A DNA stretch of 64,000 nucleotides from Nitrospira sp. (GTDB lineage Bacteria; Nitrospirota; Nitrospiria; Nitrospirales; Nitrospiraceae). Location of the stretch: contig CP126122.1 of assembly GCA_030123565.1 (NCBI GenBank), forward strand, positions 1,809,001-1,873,000, given 5' to 3'. Positions 61,201-64,000 of this stretch are shown here, piece after piece. The translations under genes and the position numbers were made by a program. Below the pieces are notes generated by a model. The model was not told where the DNA came from, ran no database searches, and was given only the letters and a program-made list of their open reading frames with translations. Every line of letters starts with the position of its first letter. Within the stretch, counting starts at the first letter, position 1.

Positions 61201-63099
61201 CTACTGGCCGGCGAGGCGAAGGGCGGGCGGTGGGGCTTGGGGTGCAAGGGTGGGGTGAGCCGCGCGAACGGACCCCTGGTCGCGCAGGGTTTCGAGGCGG
61301 CGTGGCACATCGTGGAACGAGGGGATGGACTGGTACATGGCCGTCGCGCGATCCATCGCCCCCAACTTCTCATACAACAACCCGAGTTCATAGCGGACCA
61401 GTTGCGCATTGCCGCCTCGGCAGCGTGAATCCGTAACCAGTTTTTCGAGCAATTGGACTGCCTGATCGGACTGGCTCTGCTCCTTCAGGCAGAGCCCCAT
61501 CATCAAACAGGAATCCACGAAGAATCCCGAATCCTTCATCGAGAAAATGAATTCTTCTTTCGCTTCCTCCAAGAGTCCCATGTCTTTGTACGCCATCCCC
61601 AGGGCATAGCGGGTTTCCGCATCCATGTTCTCGACGGACGGCGTTGCGGGGGTGGCGGCAGTCACCGTCATCGTGGCCGGTACGGTCGGAGGTGCGGGGG
61701 CCTTCGGTGTGATGGGGAGGCCGTCCTGTGCGACCGCGGGCGGTTGCACCGGAACAGGAGCGGCCGAAGGGTCCGCCGCATCCAGCAGTCGAAACGGCAT
61801 GTCTGCATCGGGCTGCAGGACAAGGGGGGCGGGAATCGGTTCCGGTTCGGATGTGATCGACGGAATCGAGATGGCGATCGGCTGCACCGGCTCCGGCTGC
61901 GCGGACGAGGCAACGTCCACCTGGGGATCGAAAGCCGGGGCAAGCTTGCGGGAGACGGCACTCCCAGGAGCCAGGGCCTGGACCTTCTCATAGAGTTCGG
62001 CCGGGAGCGTGGGCATGCCCGGCTCCGGATGTTCCAAGAGGATCTCCACGGCCTTGCCATAGTGCAACGCCGCCGTGGCGCCGTCCCCCTTTTCCTCACA
62101 CAGCTCCCCGAACAGTTCCAACATCGGAACCGACGCCGGTTCGACCTTGAGATATTCGGTAATCAACGACTCGGCGACCGGATGGTCCTGCGCGCGCAAC
62201 GCCGCCCCGGCCAAAAATCGATATTCGCCGAGCGCCACTTGCAGGTTGCCCTGCAGCAGATGCAGTCGGGCGAGGAGCCGGCAGATTTCAGGGTTTCCCG
62301 GCTCCCGGCTCAAGAGTTGCGTGAGCATGGCTTCAGCACCGGCATATTGCCCTTCTTCGATGCGGCGGGTGGCTTCCGCCATGAGATCGCATCCCTCACC
62401 GGCTTTAGCGGTGGCGGTAGCCGGCTTGGCGGTCTTGGCCGGATTGGCTGACGCGGTCCCGCCCTTTTCCAGCATCACGATGATTTCTTTCGCTTCGGCG
62501 TTCGTCGGATCCAAGCGCAGCACCGCCATGTAGGCCGATTTCGCCTCTTCATGGCGCTGCGAGGCCGAGCGCTCACGCCCGAGCTGGAGGTAGACACGGA
62601 TGGCTTCGTCTTGCAAATTTTCCTGGACGCAGAGTTCTGCCACGCGCTGCTGGGCGTCCACATTGGAGGGATCCTGGGAGACGATTTTGCGATAGACCTC
62701 CAACGCGTCTTTGGTCCGCCCCTCCTTGAGATAAAATTTTCCCAAGGTCAAATAGTCTTGGACGGCGCTGCTCAACAGTCCCCGCTCGGCATTCAAATCG
62801 CCGAGATGGCGGTAGACCTCGAACCGGGAGGCATCGACCTTGAGGATCTTCTTATAGGCTGCGATGGCCTTGAGGAGGGACCCTTCGGCTCGAAAGGCGG
62901 CGGCCGCCTGGAGGAAGGCGGCAATCGCTTCCCCGTTGGCGTTGCGCTTGAGCTGAAGGTCGCCGATGGAGTTGAAAATGGTGCCGTCGGTGGGAGCGTC
63001 GGCGGTCAGTTTCCGCCACTCGGCGATGGCAGCATCGTACTGGCCTTTGGAGGCAAACAGCTGGGCGTTTTGCAGGACTGTCCGGCGGTCGACTGGCAC
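61201..63099 (-). CDS. TPR-repeat protein, 632 aa
   Basis: From GTG 63099 (MPVDRRTVLQNAQLFASKGQ). About ten TPR-like units occur, for example YDAAIAEWRKLTADAP, ALEVYRKIVSQDPSNVDAQQ and MAVLRLDPTNAEAKEIIVM. A long Pro/Ala-rich linker (about 400-490) separates them from a final TPR set (ETRYALGMAYKDMGLLEEAK). There is no signal peptide. TPR proteins act as scaffolds; the partners are unknown. Confidence 0.82.
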   Translation of the reverse strand: MPVDRRTVLQNAQLFASKGQYDAAIAEWRKLTADAPTDGTIFNSIGDLQLKRNANGEAIAAFLQAAAAFRAEGSLLKAIAAYKKILKVDASRFEVYRHLGDLNAERGLLSSAVQDYLTLGKFYLKEGRTKDALEVYRKIVSQDPSNVDAQQRVAELCVQENLQDEAIRVYLQLGRERSASQRHEEAKSAYMAVLRLDPTNAEAKEIIVMLEKGGTASANPAKTAKPATATAKAGEGCDLMAEATRRIEEGQYAGAEAMLTQLLSREPGNPEICRLLARLHLLQGNLQVALGEYRFLAGAALRAQDHPVAESLITEYLKVEPASVPMLELFGELCEEKGDGATAALHYGKAVEILLEHPEPGMPTLPAELYEKVQALAPGSAVSRKLAPAFDPQVDVASSAQPEPVQPIAISIPSITSEPEPIPAPLVLQPDADMPFRLLDAADPSAAPVPVQPPAVAQDGLPITPKAPAPPTVPATMTVTAATPATPSVENMDAETRYALGMAYKDMGLLEEAKEEFIFSMKDSGFFVDSCLMMGLCLKEQSQSDQAVQLLEKLVTDSRCRGGNAQLVRYELGLLYEKLGAMDRATAMYQSIPSFHDVPRRLETLRDQGSVRAAHPTLAPQAPPPALRLAGQ

Positions 63100-63221
63100 T
63101 GAGATTCCCCATCCCCTCGTTGAGAATCCACGCTAACAGTCTGCCTGGGCTTTGTCAAAACAAATGGGAAAACGGCGGGAACCGCGAACGCGGCTTCGAG
63201 AGGGGGGCCGGCGGGCAGAAG

Positions 63222-63254
63222 CCACGGCCTCTCCATGCGACGGAGAGGCCGTGG
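63222..63254 (-). terminator. Hairpin after the cold-shock gene
   Basis: CCACGGCCTCTCC (63222-63234) and its perfect inverse GGAGAGGCCGTGG (63242-63254) form a 13-bp stem with a seven-base loop, 18 bases after the csp stop. No U-run follows, so termination strength is uncertain. Confidence 0.5.
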
Positions 63255-63272
63255 TTCTCATGGAGAGGCCGG

Positions 63273-63491
63273 TCAGGAAGTCGGGGCAAGGTCCTTCAAG
63301 ACATTCGCCGCTTGAGGCCCCTTGGCCCCCTGCACGATGTCGAACTCGACGTTTTCGCCCTCTTTCAACGTCTTGAATCCTTCACCCTGCAGCGCGGAAT
63401 AGTGGACGAAGACATCGTCTCCGCCGTCAAGCTTGATGAACCCGAATCCTTTACGATCATTGAACCATTTCACTGTCCCTTTGGTCTTCAC
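63273..63491 (-). CDS. Cold-shock domain protein
   Basis: 72 residues from GTG 63491 with [30 protein letters not shown], with the RNP1 motif KGFGFI and RNP2 VFVHYSAL, is a standard CspA-type nucleic-acid-binding fold. It binds single-stranded RNA and DNA as a chaperone. It lies 172 bases before the TPR gene start on the same strand; a hairpin follows it. Confidence 0.95.
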   Translation of the reverse strand: MKTKGTVKWFNDRKGFGFIKLDGGDDVFVHYSALQGEGFKTLKEGENVEFDIVQGAKGPQAANVLKDLAPTS

Positions 63492-63794
63492 ACAGTCCTC
63501 CTTTCCTCAACGCACAAACATAATGGGCGCATCAGCTCGTCGGCTGAATCGCATGGAATGATGACGATAAAAGGAGAAACGACGGCGGCGAGCGCGGCGG
63601 CTCTTGCGGGGCGTTCAGGCAATCTTCAAACCGACCCATCTTGACCTGCTGAAAAGTGCGCAGCCATGTACCATGAGGTGAATATCTTGTCAAGCGGATA
63701 TTTACCGTGGGTCTACCTGATCTGTTTACAAGCCCCGCGGACTCTTCTATAGTGCAGCTACCGAAGACTTCGATGTAGGATCTCGACCGCCCTC
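63492..63794. other. Divergent promoter region of csp and lptF
   Basis: 303 bases without a gene. The csp leader is on the left side. A well-formed sigma-70 promoter for lptF lies at 63725-63753. Confidence 0.5.
63725..63753 (+). promoter_or_regulatory. Sigma-70 promoter of lptF
   Basis: TTTACA (63725-63730) and TATAGT (63748-63753) are spaced by exactly 17 bases, 41 bases before the proposed GTG start. Both hexamers differ from consensus at one or two positions. Confidence 0.6.
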
Positions 63795-64000
63795 GTGCTG
63801 CACACCATCCTGGATCGCTACATTTTTCGCGAACTTCTCTCGCCGTTCAGCATCAGCCTGGGCGCGCTCTGCTTTGTCATGCTCACGAAAGAGCTGCTGC
63901 GGCTGGTGGAACTTCTGGTGACCAAGGGGGTCGGGTTTCTGTCGGTGCTGAAGGTGTTCGCCCACCTGCTCCCCTCGTTTCTGGTCCTTACCCTACCCAT
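63795..64000 (+). CDS. lptF: LPS export permease LptF/LptG family, N-terminal part
   Basis: From GTG 63795: LHTILDRYIFRELLSPFSIS, LGALCFVMLTKELLRLVELL and VTKGVGFLSVLKVFAHLLPS, all features of the YjgP/YjgQ N-terminus (first two helices). The rest lies beyond the window. LptF with LptG and LptB moves LPS from the inner membrane, so it supports a Gram-negative envelope. Whether it is LptF or LptG cannot be decided from 68 residues. Confidence 0.8.
   Translation, partial: MLHTILDRYIFRELLSPFSISLGALCFVMLTKELLRLVELLVTKGVGFLSVLKVFAHLLPSFLVLTLP

Overview
The window looks like a chromosomal segment from a GC-rich Gram-negative bacterium, most probably a Nitrospira-type member of the Nitrospirota. 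This is inferred from the housekeeping protein sequences, the lipoprotein and OmpA/LptF envelope genes, an NnrS protein and short dispersed hairpin elements carrying a GTAC stem. No rRNA or tRNA gene was found.

Layout. 1-12.9 kb is conserved core: a divergent EF-G paralogue (cut by the window edge), radC, a small zinc-ribbon gene behind a sigma-54-like site, rsmD-coaD-aminotransferase (overlapping stop/start codons), fmdB, purH-purD-tsaC-lipoprotein, an OmpA-type protein and a coiled-coil/HhH protein. 13-22 kb is an accessory block on the minus strand: two lipoproteins, then a tight four-gene run encoding a small beta-rich protein, an M64-type metallopeptidase fused to a predicted seven-bladed propeller, a subtilisin-like S8 protease and a serine alpha/beta hydrolase, all without obvious signal peptides. 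22-27.2 kb has a double-GNAT protein, NnrS, hypothetical membrane and lipoprotein genes and decayed DUF4160/DUF2442 material. 27.4-38.6 kb is core again: dnaE, accA, a ferritin-like protein, hrpB, a GcvR-like ACT protein, def and a SIMPL protein.

38.7-56.5 kb is a defence and addiction island. It holds a solitary type I-E-like CRISPR repeat, a CRISPR array of 12 identical 36-nt repeats plus one degenerate copy, and a complete type I-G (formerly I-U) cas set on the minus strand: cas3 (C-terminal HD), csb3, csb1, csb2 (Cas5-Cas6 fusion), cas4-cas1 fusion and cas2. The effector and adaptation modules are separated by an insert with a Uma2 nuclease gene and a Phd-like antitoxin gene. Beyond cas3 are a zeta-toxin pseudogene with an intact small partner, an AbrB/VapC pair, a second VapBC pair whose toxin is frameshifted and whose promoter carries a perfect palindrome, two Asn-Pro-rich proteins with related upstream regions, a WYL regulator and a MITE-like element.

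56.5-64 kb returns to metabolism and envelope functions: a ThiS/MoaD-like protein, a fused FAD/Fe-S D-2-hydroxyacid oxidoreductase followed by a membrane-anchored dihaem cytochrome, a D-2-hydroxyacid dehydrogenase, a TPR protein, a cold-shock protein and the start of lptF.

The array is inferred to be transcribed leftward: the reverse-complement repeat ends in ATTGAAGC, the intact end lies next to cas2, and the degenerate repeat is at the far end. Most assignments rest on reading translated motifs by eye; no database search was possible.
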